This document shows positions 32,067-40,309 of a stretch of DNA of 46,054 nucleotides, piece by piece. Below the pieces are notes generated by a model. That model made no database searches, was not told the DNA's origin, and worked only from the letters and a program-made list of their open reading frames with translations. Positions within the stretch are counted from its first letter, which is position 1. Every line of letters begins with the position of its first letter. The stretch is from Clostridia bacterium (GTDB lineage: Bacteria > Bacillota_A > Clostridia > Christensenellales > Aristaeellaceae). Made by a program: the position numbers and the translations under genes. The DNA lies in NCBI GenBank assembly GCA_017938645.1, contig JAGBBE010000202.1, forward strand, positions 1-46,054, written 5' to 3'.

Positions 32067-33026
32067 TCAACGCAGAACCTGCGGATTGATAAGATTGTCA
32101 GGTGTTTTGCCTGCGAGGACATCAAGAATACGTTTGCTTGCAGCTTCTGCCATCTGATTGCGCGCATGAAGCGTGTTACTGCCAACGTGAGGCGTCAGCT
32201 GAACATTGTCCAGTTCAAAAAATGCCGGATTGGCATGGGGCTCGCCAATATATACGTCGATTGCTGCGCCAGCAATGCGTTTTTCACGCAAGGCATCGAT
32301 CAGGGCCTCCTCATCAAGAACCGGCCCGCGGGCGGTGTTGATCAAAAAAGCGGTGGGTTTCATCAGGGAGATCATCTTCCGTGAGATCATGCCGCTTGTT
32401 TCTGGAGTGTGAGGACAGTGGAGTGAAATAAAATCAGATTCAGCCATGAGCGTTTCCAAAGAGACGTGTTCGTCTCCCAGGACGTCACGTTCGGGCTTAG
32501 GAGAACGGGCGGTATATAGCACACGCATACCCATCAGACGGCCGAAATCAGCAACCTTTCCTCCGATCCGTCCCATGCCGACAATGCCAAGCGTCGCACC
32601 TTCAAGGGAGGTTCCAATATATTTCCCCATGACAAAGAGGTCTTCCGGCTTCATTGTCCGCACGCGCTGATTCAGCTCGTTAAGCCTGCGGGCCAGAGAA
32701 AGCATGTGCGCAATGGCCAATTCAGCAGTAGGAGCAGTAACGCAGTCAGGCGTATTGGCAACCATGATTCCAGCTTCTGTAGCTGCGGCGACATCAATAG
32801 AATCATAGCCCGCGCCGTAGCACACAATCAGCTTGAGTTTAGCAGCCGCCTGAATGAGTTCACGGTCAAACGCTTTGCAGGCCAGTACAGCATCTGCATC
32901 TGGCAGGAGGCGAAGCAGTTCTTCGCGATGAAAGGCTTCTCCTTTGGGGGGTATATGTACTTCGTGCTCCGCTAAAGAATGAAAACCATCACTAGGCACA
33001 CCATAAGTAATGATGATTTTTGCCAT
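32067..33026 (-). CDS. D-2-hydroxyacid dehydrogenase (glyoxylate/hydroxypyruvate reductase-like)
   Basis: A 319-residue cytosolic oxidoreductase that interconverts 2-oxoacids and D-2-hydroxyacids. The Rossmann motif is GIVGMGRIGGKVADFG. The second strand ends LYTARSPKPE, with no acidic residue and an Arg close by, which points to NADPH rather than NADH. The catalytic Arg is in NTARGPVLDEEAL, the Glu in DVYIGEP and the His in LTPHVGSNT. No ACT domain is present, so it is not a classical SerA. The start is ATG 33026 (MAKIIITYG) with only a weak ribosome site (AAAGCAG); the frame is open for 34 more codons, but these run through the promoter. The substrate is not defined by the sequence. Confidence 0.88.
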   Translation of the reverse strand: MAKIIITYGVPSDGFHSLAEHEVHIPPKGEAFHREELLRLLPDADAVLACKAFDRELIQAAAKLKLIVCYGAGYDSIDVAAATEAGIMVANTPDCVTAPTAELAIAHMLSLARRLNELNQRVRTMKPEDLFVMGKYIGTSLEGATLGIVGMGRIGGKVADFGRLMGMRVLYTARSPKPERDVLGDEHVSLETLMAESDFISLHCPHTPETSGMISRKMISLMKPTAFLINTARGPVLDEEALIDALREKRIAGAAIDVYIGEPHANPAFFELDNVQLTPHVGSNTLHARNQMAEAASKRILDVLAGKTPDNLINPQVLR

Positions 33027-33059
33027 ACAATCACTGCTTTCTGGAATAAAGATGCATTT

Positions 33060-33088
33060 ATCATAACAGGTATGACCATATTTGGCAA
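33060..33088 (-). promoter_or_regulatory. promoter of the hydroxyacid dehydrogenase gene
   Basis: TTGCCA (33088-33083), a 17-base spacer and TATGAT (33065-33060) on the minus strand. Confidence 0.65.
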
Positions 33089-33135
33089 GCTGACCATCTG
33101 AAGAGAAAAAAGATGAAAAAACTTTCAAAAAATGA

Positions 33136-33164
33136 TTGCAAGAACGTAAACACTATGCTATAAT
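33136..33164 (+). promoter_or_regulatory. promoter of rplS
   Basis: TTGCAA (33136-33141), a 17-base spacer and a perfect TATAAT (33159-33164), about 80 bases before rplS. Confidence 0.82.
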
Positions 33165-33170
33165 AATTCT

Positions 33171-33238
33171 TGTTGTGATAACGGACGGTCCTCTGCCTCG
33201 TAAATGCGTGGGCACGAACGTCTACGAAGGAAGGAGGC
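33171..33238 (+). promoter_or_regulatory. possible L19 leader (autoregulatory 5' UTR)
   Basis: GACG/CGTC (33184-33187 and 33219-33222) and TGCC/GGCA (33194-33197 and 33211-33214) form one fold. GCCTC (33195-33199) can instead pair with GAGGC (33234-33238), which covers the rplS ribosome site. Two exclusive folds fit translational feedback by L19, and L19 leaders are known in Firmicutes. Not confirmed against a model. Confidence 0.35.
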
Positions 33239-33245
33239 CAATGAA

Positions 33246-33596
33246 ATGAGTGAAATCATTCGTTCCATCGAGAAGGCTCAGCTCCGCACCGATCTGCCCA
33301 AGTTCGGCATCGGTGACACCGTTCGCGTTTTCGTGAAGGTTGTGGAAGGCAGCCGCGAGCGTCTTCAGGCTTTTGAAGGCACTGTGATGGCTAAGCGTAA
33401 CGGCAGCGTTCGTGAAACGTTCACCGTGCGTCGCGTGTCTTACGGCATCGGCGTCGAGCGTACGTTCCCGCTGCATTCCCCCCGCGTTGACCACATCGAA
33501 GTGATCCGTCGCGGTAAGGTTCGTCGTGCTAAGCTGTATTATCTGCGTTCTCTGCAGGGCAAGGCTGCCAAGATCAAGGAAGCCAAGCGCGTGTAA
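33246..33596 (+). CDS. rplS: 50S ribosomal protein L19
   Basis: A component of the large ribosomal subunit at the interface with the small one. It has 116 residues, the normal length. The motifs [41 protein letters not shown] (here split only for description) and [15 protein letters not shown] are diagnostic. The start is ATG 33246, 8 bases after GGAGG; an upstream in-frame ATG at 33204 lies in the leader and lacks a ribosome site. The usual partner genes rimM and trmD are not upstream here, so rplS stands alone with its own promoter. Confidence 0.97.
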   Translation: MSEIIRSIEKAQLRTDLPKFGIGDTVRVFVKVVEGSRERLQAFEGTVMAKRNGSVRETFTVRRVSYGIGVERTFPLHSPRVDHIEVIRRGKVRRAKLYYLRSLQGKAAKIKEAKRV

Positions 33597-33612
33597 TCAA
33601 AACGCAAACAAT

Positions 33613-33645
33613 AGGAGCGTCCGAAGTATTTTGGGCGCTCCTTTG
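33613..33645 (+). terminator. terminator of rplS
   Basis: AGGAGCGTCC (33613-33622) pairs with GGGCGCTCCT (33633-33642) with one wobble. The T-tract is poor (TTGG), so partial readthrough into the next gene is likely. Confidence 0.6.
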
Positions 33646-33687
33646 GTGTATTATGGACAAAAGTGCATTTGAGCAGGAGGAACCATT

Positions 33688-34023
33688 ATGCAGGGCTATG
33701 ATGTGCAGGCGGCCAAAAACTTTATTCTTTTTAATCTGAATCGCAAAGCCTATCGTGCAATTGCGGATCAGCTCGAAGGCATTATAGCAGACTTTATCAC
33801 TTATGATCTCCATTTCATGCGCCTGACGGGTGTTCTGGATGAGAATGGCGCGCAGGGAGAAAATGAGTATGATGATGACGAGGCTTTTGAGTATATCTAT
33901 GATGCATGGCTCAATGATCATCCTCAGGAAGATGACGATGACATGCTTGTTGCCGAGCTTCTGAACGAATACATGGATCTGCAGTACCGCTATCTTGACA
34001 TGAATGGTCTGACGGATCTGTAA
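33688..34023 (+). CDS. small acidic protein of unknown function
   Basis: I do not recognise this 111-residue family. It begins MQGYDVQAAKNFILFNL, is strongly acidic (a DDDEAF stretch, then EDDDDM) and looks alpha-helical, with many aromatic residues in the second half (YEYIYDAW-like spacing, YMDLQYRYLDM). There is no Cys, signal peptide or membrane helix, so a soluble cytosolic protein is expected. The start is ATG 33688 behind CAGGAGG. Codon use resembles its neighbours and it lies between rplS and a zinc-ribbon membrane protein in the same direction, so it is a real gene. No function is proposed. Confidence 0.8.
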   Translation: MQGYDVQAAKNFILFNLNRKAYRAIADQLEGIIADFITYDLHFMRLTGVLDENGAQGENEYDDDEAFEYIYDAWLNDHPQEDDDDMLVAELLNEYMDLQYRYLDMNGLTDL

Positions 34024-34104
34024 CAACCAGCAGTTCTGGAAGGAACCTTTTTCTCTGGCAGAGAATCATTTTAAGAGAGAATCTCTTCAAAGGAGTTATG
34101 GCAG

Positions 34105-36009
34105 ATGAAGTGTCCAAATTGCGGAAAATGGAATCAGGCGAACCTGCCGCATTGCGTTTATTGCGGACAGCAGCTGCCAACCGATGGAGCCTACGGTGTG
34201 CGTGGAGTACCGGCATGGCAGATGGAATTGGAGGATAAGGTACGAGCCAAGAGCTATATCCGCGTAGATGAAAGCGGCGAGGCTGAAACCACACAGGATC
34301 CGCGTGATACCTTGGCGGGAGAAATGGCTGATTTGAAAAGCCGCAAGCTGGCTGGTGAAGAAAAACAGCGTCGTCTGCGGCAGGAAGCTGCCAGACGCGG
34401 TATGGCGCCGTCTGGGCGAACGGTTCGTACCACCAGCAACCGAAGCACTTTTTTCTCTTCGTACGACGACAATCCCGAAACAACACTTCGCCCTGTTGCA
34501 CCAGAACTGGTGGAAGAAGGCGATGTGGCGCCTGATGCCCGGAGGGTTTATCCACAGCGCTACCGTACGACTCACTCGACCCAGGCGGAAGAGGAAGTCT
34601 ACGGCTATGGAAATGCGCGCAGAGTTGTCAATATTCAGCGTCCAACGGATGACGAAACAGTCTATGATGGATATCATGACACAAGTGCGTATCTTCCGGC
34701 TTATTCCAATCAGGACGAATACGAGAACAGTATCCGCATGCGCAGCATCAGCCACCACAGCCGCAGACCGCGCAGACATAATGGAAGGCGTTTCCTGCGT
34801 TTTCTTGTGATCATTGGCTGTCTTGCTCTTTCGGCATGGCTGATTATGTCGTTTGTACTGCCGATGCTTACGCACAAAGAAGAAGAGGACGTCCGTACGG
34901 CTACTGTCACCTCAACCATCCGTGATGACCTCGCTGCGCATACTGTAACCATTCCCGGCGAGGACGGACAGCGCATCACCATTCGTGAATTGCGTACGTC
35001 AGCCATTGTAACCGGCGGCGTAGCAACGTTCGATATTCTGGATCATGTATGGTATGACACTTACGACGATTTCCTCGAGGACACCATGCAGGTTACACTT
35101 ACGCCGTATGTGACGACTGACTCTGGTAAGCAGGAACCCATGACGCCGGTGCATTACGAGATCGATATTCCGCTGTCGCCCATTGAACTCAGCACGCCTG
35201 ACGGCAACTACAAGGTTGTCAGCACGGCCATGTACAACATTGTGTTCAATGTCCGTGAGGGCAGCAGCGTAACGATCAACGGTGAGGATTACAGCGACCT
35301 TGTCAACACTGAAGGCGGCAAAGTCAGCTACAACGCGACGGTACAGCCGATAGGTGAAAACCATTACGACATTGTTGTCAGAAGTCAGTACTGTCGCGAA
35401 AACAGCATGAGAGTAACGCTCTACCGCGAACGTCAGGAGATTCCGCTGGATCTTGCAAGCGATGTCGGCAACACAAACAGCGATGGTGTGATGACGGTGC
35501 GCGGCACCACACTTCCCGGTGCAATTGTCAAGGTGCTCAGTCCACATATCGATCTGGATATTACCAACACTGACGCCGATGGTTCCTTCAGCTTCATTGC
35601 CCAGTTTGAAACCATCGGAAATAACACCATTGTCATTACGGCTGATTATCCGGGCAAGGCGACAACGCGCGTTGAGCACGTGGTCTACTATGTTCCCAAT
35701 ATCGATATCTACTCGCGTAAGGCATGGGATATCAAAACGCAGTATACTGACCTAATGGATAATCTCGACCTGCGCAGAAGTAAATCGCAGATTTATGTGT
35801 GCAAGGGTACCATTATGACGATCGATACCACAAAGCCACAGCGTGCGTTTATGAATGTCGGAACGGAAGACAATCCGTTGATTATCTATGTTGAGAACTC
35901 ATCCAGAACGACGTGGGAGGAAGGGATGCACTATGAGCTGTATGCGGATGCGTACGGCATGTACGACAGCAAACCGTGGCTGATTGTGCGGTATACCTAT
36001 AAAAGATAA
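34105..36009 (+). CDS. zinc-ribbon membrane protein with extracytoplasmic beta domains, unknown function
   Basis: A 634-residue single-pass protein. The N-terminus is a zinc ribbon (CPNC at 3-6 and CVYC at 17-20). A long charged cytosolic region with an Arg-rich patch (about 30-228) follows. One membrane helix lies at about 230-255 (FLVIIGCLALSAWLIMSF). The outside part has beta-rich segments, including an Ig-like or carboxypeptidase-regulatory-like unit (VRGTTLPGAIVKV, TDADGSFSF) and a C-terminal OB-like region. The start is ATG 34105 behind AAAGGAG. It lies 81 bases after the acidic gene and may share its transcript. The layout suggests a sensor or scaffold at the envelope, but no function is assigned. 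Confidence 0.8.
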   Translation: MKCPNCGKWNQANLPHCVYCGQQLPTDGAYGVRGVPAWQMELEDKVRAKSYIRVDESGEAETTQDPRDTLAGEMADLKSRKLAGEEKQRRLRQEAARRGMAPSGRTVRTTSNRSTFFSSYDDNPETTLRPVAPELVEEGDVAPDARRVYPQRYRTTHSTQAEEEVYGYGNARRVVNIQRPTDDETVYDGYHDTSAYLPAYSNQDEYENSIRMRSISHHSRRPRRHNGRRFLRFLVIIGCLALSAWLIMSFVLPMLTHKEEEDVRTATVTSTIRDDLAAHTVTIPGEDGQRITIRELRTSAIVTGGVATFDILDHVWYDTYDDFLEDTMQVTLTPYVTTDSGKQEPMTPVHYEIDIPLSPIELSTPDGNYKVVSTAMYNIVFNVREGSSVTINGEDYSDLVNTEGGKVSYNATVQPIGENHYDIVVRSQYCRENSMRVTLYRERQEIPLDLASDVGNTNSDGVMTVRGTTLPGAIVKVLSPHIDLDITNTDADGSFSFIAQFETIGNNTIVITADYPGKATTRVEHVVYYVPNIDIYSRKAWDIKTQYTDLMDNLDLRRSKSQIYVCKGTIMTIDTTKPQRAFMNVGTEDNPLIIYVENSSRTTWEEGMHYELYADAYGMYDSKPWLIVRYTYKR

Positions 36010-36011
36010 GT

Positions 36012-36050
36012 AAAAAAGGAAGCGCTCCTTGTGAGAAGCGCTTCCTTTTA
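36012..36050. terminator. bidirectional terminator between the zinc-ribbon gene and the GerMN gene
   Basis: AAAAGGAAGCGCT (36014-36026) and AGCGCTTCCTTTT (36037-36049) are perfect arms with A/T flanks, between convergent genes. Confidence 0.92.
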
Positions 36051-37589
36051 TCAATTAGCTATCGGTAAGGGATAGAATAATCCAGCCCAATAGATTTCTC
36101 CGGAGAATCCGTCAAACTGACTGCCGGATAAGAAGAAGCAGACGCTTTTGATCTGTTCATTCTGGCAGAGTGTATTTACCAGAGCGTAAGCCATCAGACG
36201 TTCCTCTTCTGCGGTCATATCAGAGCCGATATCAGCAAATGAAGGAGAAAAGTTGACCAACAAAGTGTTTTCCGAAAGCGAAAAACCTAGCATGTCTGTA
36301 TCCGAAATGATGTTGTCATGCATCACTGGAAGAAGATCCGGCTGACTGTCCTGTGGCTGAGGTCCTTTGGAAAGCTCCATCAGAAGCATACGCGGATTAT
36401 TCTTTTGGCGATAGGGTACAGGACGATTGCTGGATACAAGTGATTTCTGATCGTTGCTTGCGTAATACAGCGTTGCGTAATCGTACAGCAATTCAGAAAA
36501 ATCAGGACGAAGCAGGAAATGGCCCGATGCATTATCGTCCGCATATTCTGTTAGCATTATCGATTCTACAGGCGTACCATTGATGGAAACGCGGATACCA
36601 TTTACGTTGGGGAAGAAAGTTGTCAACGTATAACACAGTGAGGCCATGCTCTGTTTGTGGGTGATCCCGTAAGCATCGAGCATTTCTTCAAGATTGTGTG
36701 CAAAATCAAGAGCAATGATATTTCCGCCAAGGTCTTCTGAAACCAAAAGCGTAGGCGTAGCGGTAAGCAGATCAGCAAGCAGCGGAAGCGGGGGAGACTG
36801 AATGGAAGAATCGGTCGGACCAGCGGCAAGTTCACGCAAAATCGACGTTACCATATCAGAAAAAACCTGGTTGTCAAACGTCATGTTTCGCGTCTCGCTG
36901 ACCATTCCATCGGCGTGAAGCAGGGGAAAGTAAAGCGTTACATTTGCAGACAGAGGCTCAGCTGAACCCGCAGCATTGTCGGCACGGCGGGAAAGAAGCT
37001 GATTGTAAACTGCGCCGAGATCAGGGGCATTATTCTGCTTCAGAGCGCCCATGGGAAGTGTGTTGCCGATATCAAGTCCGACAGGCTTGTTGACGACCAG
37101 AATGTTGACGTAATGGATGCCTTCCAACTGCGTCAGCGTGTTTGTGATTGCCTGACATGTGAGATAAAGTGATTCACGATCCAACTGAAGAGCTGAGGCG
37201 CTTAGATTGACCGTTACAGTATCGCGGCTTACCTCAACAGGACTAGTGCCATAGAGGGATAGTCTTGTGGAACCACCAAGAGAGGAGGCTGTCTTGGTTC
37301 CGGCATGCGAAAGAAGCGTGCGGATCAGCGTCTCAGCGTCCGGACGAACCGGGGAACAGGAACTCTGGGATGTGACTGCAGTCAGACTGATGCCGTCGTG
37401 GCTGGGAAGATAGAGCGTAGCGTCCTGTGTATATTCAAGCGACGCATCACCGATGGGGGCTACAAAGCTGACTTCAGCAGGAGGCAATGTTACAGACGGA
37501 CTTGCATCGGTAATCGGAAGACTGTTTCCAACACAGCTGCAAAGGCTTAGGCAAAGCAGCAAAACAAACAGAAGCGCAATACGTTTGAT
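36051..37589 (-). CDS. lipoprotein with tandem GerMN domains
   Basis: An envelope lipoprotein of about 512 residues. The signal peptide reads xKRIALLFVLLLCLSLCSC with lipobox LSLC or LCSC. Three GerMN-like units follow, each with an LLxxL...GP...LP start, a VNFS-like strand and an ALVNTL...I..V helix-strand (about 85-190, 245-345 and 395-500). The first canonical start, TTG 37562, would cut off the basic n-region. AAGGAG lies exactly 9 bases before AUC 37589, followed by Lys-Arg, so AUC initiation is proposed. It follows the histidine kinase by 32 bases, an order like MtrA-MtrB-LpqB, in which LpqB is a GerMN lipoprotein that modulates the kinase. Confidence 0.82.
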   Translation of the reverse strand: MKRIALLFVLLLCLSLCSCVGNSLPITDASPSVTLPPAEVSFVAPIGDASLEYTQDATLYLPSHDGISLTAVTSQSSCSPVRPDAETLIRTLLSHAGTKTASSLGGSTRLSLYGTSPVEVSRDTVTVNLSASALQLDRESLYLTCQAITNTLTQLEGIHYVNILVVNKPVGLDIGNTLPMGALKQNNAPDLGAVYNQLLSRRADNAAGSAEPLSANVTLYFPLLHADGMVSETRNMTFDNQVFSDMVTSILRELAAGPTDSSIQSPPLPLLADLLTATPTLLVSEDLGGNIIALDFAHNLEEMLDAYGITHKQSMASLCYTLTTFFPNVNGIRVSINGTPVESIMLTEYADDNASGHFLLRPDFSELLYDYATLYYASNDQKSLVSSNRPVPYRQKNNPRMLLMELSKGPQPQDSQPDLLPVMHDNIISDTDMLGFSLSENTLLVNFSPSFADIGSDMTAEEERLMAYALVNTLCQNEQIKSVCFFLSGSQFDGFSGEIYWAGLFYPLPIAN

Positions 37590-37621
37590 ACTCTTTCGCT
37601 CCTTTCTGAAAATTCAATACC

Positions 37622-39169
37622 TCAACCCTGATGGATTGGCAATTCGACGGTAAAGGTGGCGCCTTTGCCTTCTTCACTATCTACGGAAACCGTACCGCCA
37701 TGCATCAGAACCATCTGATGCACAATACTCAAGCCAAGGCCTGTTCCTCCGGTTTCACGGCTGCGAGCCTTGTCAACGCGATAAAAGCGGTCGAAAATAT
37801 GTGCCTGATCTTCTTTGGGAATGCCAGGGCCATTATCCGTTACGGTCAGGATTGCATCACGGCCGGAACGAATCAGACGCACACGGATGACGCCGCCTTC
37901 CTGCGTGTACTTGCTTGCATTTTCCATCAGGTTATAAACCACCTGCGTCAGCTTGGCACTGTCTGCATACATTTCACAGCGATCGCTGAGATGCAGCTTC
38001 AGTTCCTGTTTGCGCTGCTGCATTACAAGATCAAGGCGATGGGCGTTGTCCGTAACAAGCTGGGCAAAGGAGAAGGTGGTACGGTTCAGACGCATGGTTT
38101 TGGAGTCCATGCTGACCATCGTAAGCAGATCGCCGATAATGGAATTAAGACGATCGATTTCCTTGTTGATATCCGTCAGGAATTCGGTGCGCATTTCAGA
38201 GTCCATATCAGGCTGATAAATAATGCTCTCCAAAAGGATCTTCATGGTGGCAAGAGGCGTTTTCAGTTCGTGACTTGCATTGGATACAAACTGATTACGG
38301 CTCTGATCAAGCATTTCCAGCTTTTCTGACATGATGTTGAAGGTTTCGGAAAGCCTGCGCAGCTCGCCGGAACCTTTTTCAGGAACGCGTACGGAGAAGT
38401 CGCCGCGGCCCATTCGCTGAATGCTTCGCGTCAGAGAAACGATGGGGCGGGTGATGATGCGTGAAAACACGAGCGCAATGATCATTGCAGCTGCAGCAGC
38501 AATCAGGAAATACATGACCATCTGATCCTGCAGAGTGAATACGCGTTCCATCATATCCTGAATAGGAGAGGAGTAGAGCAGTACGCCGATGGTACGATCA
38601 TTCCAGCGCAATGCGGACGTACAATAAGCCACCCACTCCGCCCTTCGGTCAAAAGGCTGGAGGAAGTGGAACACGTCAATGGATTCACTTTCTTCGGTTT
38701 TCAGCGTATGAACGCCATAAGCGTTGGTCTCTCCAAGAGAGAGAATGGATGCAACCTCGGGAACCTCCATGCGGGAGCCGTTCAGTTCGCGCTGGCTGTC
38801 GGCCTGAACCTTGCCGCTCATGTCCAGAACCATCATCCGGCCGCCAAGGTCATGGCTTGCTGATTCAAGAATGCCCTGCATTTGCTCTGTTTCAGAGGTA
38901 AGATACAGTTCTGTCAGTTCTTCAGCCAGACGATTGGTATTGGCTCTGTCCTGACGCATGCGATCGTCGAACAAATAATCGCCTACCAGCCCGATCAGCG
39001 AGGCGGCTACCACATAGTAGCTCAGCCCCACGATGAGCAGGAAGGCGAGTATAATCTTCCAGCGTATGGAAGAAAAACGGGTATTAGTCTTTATCGGTGA
39101 AATAGTAGCCCACTCCCCATTTGGTGAAGATAAACTCAGGCTGGTTGGAATTGCGTTCAATCTTTTCAC
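37622..39169 (-). CDS. membrane sensor histidine kinase
   Basis: A two-component kinase of up to 515 residues. TM1 is at about 38-60, an extracytoplasmic sensor domain spans about 61-215, TM2 is at about 218-240, and a HAMP domain follows to about 292. The HisKA phospho-acceptor is His300 (NASHELKTPLA). The ATPase domain shows NLMENASKY, DNGPGIP, FDRFYR and GGTGLGLSIV. The start is uncertain: GTG 39169 is the outermost canonical start and overlaps the regulator gene by 86 bases, TTG 39160 is the alternative, and no ATG/GTG/TTG occurs between there and TM1. It pairs with the OmpR-type regulator upstream. Confidence 0.93.
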   Translation of the reverse strand: MKRLNAIPTSLSLSSPNGEWATISPIKTNTRFSSIRWKIILAFLLIVGLSYYVVAASLIGLVGDYLFDDRMRQDRANTNRLAEELTELYLTSETEQMQGILESASHDLGGRMMVLDMSGKVQADSQRELNGSRMEVPEVASILSLGETNAYGVHTLKTEESESIDVFHFLQPFDRRAEWVAYCTSALRWNDRTIGVLLYSSPIQDMMERVFTLQDQMVMYFLIAAAAAMIIALVFSRIITRPIVSLTRSIQRMGRGDFSVRVPEKGSGELRRLSETFNIMSEKLEMLDQSRNQFVSNASHELKTPLATMKILLESIIYQPDMDSEMRTEFLTDINKEIDRLNSIIGDLLTMVSMDSKTMRLNRTTFSFAQLVTDNAHRLDLVMQQRKQELKLHLSDRCEMYADSAKLTQVVYNLMENASKYTQEGGVIRVRLIRSGRDAILTVTDNGPGIPKEDQAHIFDRFYRVDKARSRETGGTGLGLSIVHQMVLMHGGTVSVDSEEGKGATFTVELPIHQG

Positions 39170-39776
39170 GCAGCCTGCGGATATGGACGTCTACCGTGCG
39201 GGCGTCGCCGGTGTAGTCGTACTTCCATACAGTTTCAAGCAAGGCTTCGCGGCTGAACACCTTGCCGCGGTTGTTTACGAACACCTGCAGCAAGTCAAAC
39301 TCCTTGGCAGTCAGACGGATGTCCTTTCCACCCAGCGTAACAGAGCGGTTAACGGAGTTGATCTCCATATCATGCACGCGCACAACCTTGCGGGTTTCGT
39401 TCTGGATGCTGCCGGAAGCGCGACGCATAATGGTCTTGATGCGTGCCTTGACCTCCAGAATGTTGAAAGGCTTGGTCATGTAGTCATCGGCACCGTATTC
39501 AAGGCCCAGAATCTTATCGATCTGCTCGCCCTTTGCGGTGATCATGATGATCGGAACGTTACTGTGCTCACGAATGCGTTGACAAACAGTGATGCCGTCA
39601 ATCTTGGGCAGCATCACGTCCAGAAGAATAAAATCGTAGTGGCCGGAGAAGAATTTGTTGAGCGCTTCTTCGCCATCAGCAGCAGAGTCGGTTTCAAAAC
39701 CTTCCTGCTCCAGAGTGTATTTCAATCCCTTGATGATCAAGGGCTCGTCGTCTACCAAAAGAATCCGCTTTGCCAT
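39084..39776 (-). CDS. OmpR-family response regulator
   Basis: A 230-residue DNA-binding regulator controlled by the adjacent kinase. The receiver domain has the acidic pair Asp9-Asp10, the phospho-acceptor Asp53 (LLDVMLP), Thr80 and Lys102 (TKPF). The C-terminal winged helix shows LTAKEFDLLQVFVNNRGKV, SREALLETVWKY and the ARTVDVHIRRLREKIE recognition region. This is the WalR/PhoP-type architecture. The start is ATG 39776 behind AAAGGAAG. It heads the regulator-kinase-GerMN operon. Target genes are not known; no repeat resembling a binding box stands out in the window. Confidence 0.95.
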   Translation of the reverse strand: MAKRILLVDDEPLIIKGLKYTLEQEGFETDSAADGEEALNKFFSGHYDFILLDVMLPKIDGITVCQRIREHSNVPIIMITAKGEQIDKILGLEYGADDYMTKPFNILEVKARIKTIMRRASGSIQNETRKVVRVHDMEINSVNRSVTLGGKDIRLTAKEFDLLQVFVNNRGKVFSREALLETVWKYDYTGDARTVDVHIRRLREKIERNSNQPEFIFTKWGVGYYFTDKD

Positions 39777-39844
39777 CGGCTTCTTCCTTTCTGCACTTGG
39801 GCGCGGTAAATGTATACCTTCGCCTGATTATGAAGGATGTTTAC

Positions 39845-39873
39845 ATTGTAAAACCAAATATGAAAAAAATCAA
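39845..39873 (-). promoter_or_regulatory. promoter of the two-component operon
   Basis: TTGATT (39873-39868), a 17-base spacer and TACAAT (39850-39845) on the minus strand. Confidence 0.6.
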
Positions 39874-39922
39874 GTGGTTTTGAAACAAAAAATTCATAAA
39901 TTGGCAAGAAAAAATGAATTGC

Positions 39923-39951
39923 TTGACTTATTTTGCAAAGAGTCCTACAAT
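39923..39951 (+). promoter_or_regulatory. promoter of the SemiSWEET-like gene
   Basis: TTGACT (39923-39928), a 17-base spacer and TACAAT (39946-39951), 33 bases before the start codon. Confidence 0.75.
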
Positions 39952-39984
39952 AGCACAGTAATGATCGGGAAAGGAGGAGTTAAA

Positions 39985-40263
39985 ATGAGCTTTTTTGAAC
40001 TTGGCATGCTGATTTGCTTTGGCATTTCCTGGCCGATCAGCGTTCTGAAATCCTACCGTATGAAAACCACGAAGGGCAAGAGCCTGCCTTTTCTGATTGC
40101 GATTGTTGTGGGTTATGTAATGGGCATTACTCACAAGCTGCTTTACAGCAGGGATATCGTACTGATTGTGTACATTATCAATTTGTGTATGGTATCTGCT
40201 GATTTGGTATTGTACTTCATCAACAGACGCTATGATAAGCAGCGTGAAGCTGCAAAGGCCTGA
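39985..40263 (+). CDS. SemiSWEET/PQ-loop-like membrane protein
   Basis: A 92-residue protein with three predicted membrane helices (about 4-22, 34-52 and 59-80), the size and triple-helix plan of bacterial SemiSWEET sugar carriers, which work as dimers. The segment after helix 1, WPISVLKSYRMKTTKGKS, matches the PQ-loop region (Pro kept, Gln replaced by Ile) with its K-T-KG-S ending. The C-terminus is basic. The start is ATG 39985 behind AAGGAGGAG; the frame stays open far upstream, but only by chance over the regulator gene. It has its own promoter and terminator. Whether it moves sugars is uncertain. Confidence 0.8.
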   Translation: MSFFELGMLICFGISWPISVLKSYRMKTTKGKSLPFLIAIVVGYVMGITHKLLYSRDIVLIVYIINLCMVSADLVLYFINRRYDKQREAAKA

Positions 40264-40266
40264 TAT

Positions 40267-40302
40267 AAAAGGCACTGTGAACGAACTCACAGTGCCTTTT
40301 TT
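40267..40302. terminator. bidirectional terminator between the SemiSWEET-like and TPR genes
   Basis: AAAAGGCACTGTGA (40267-40280) and TCACAGTGCCTTTT (40287-40300) form a perfect 14-bp stem, between convergent genes. Confidence 0.92.
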
Positions 40303-40309
40303 GATGCAT

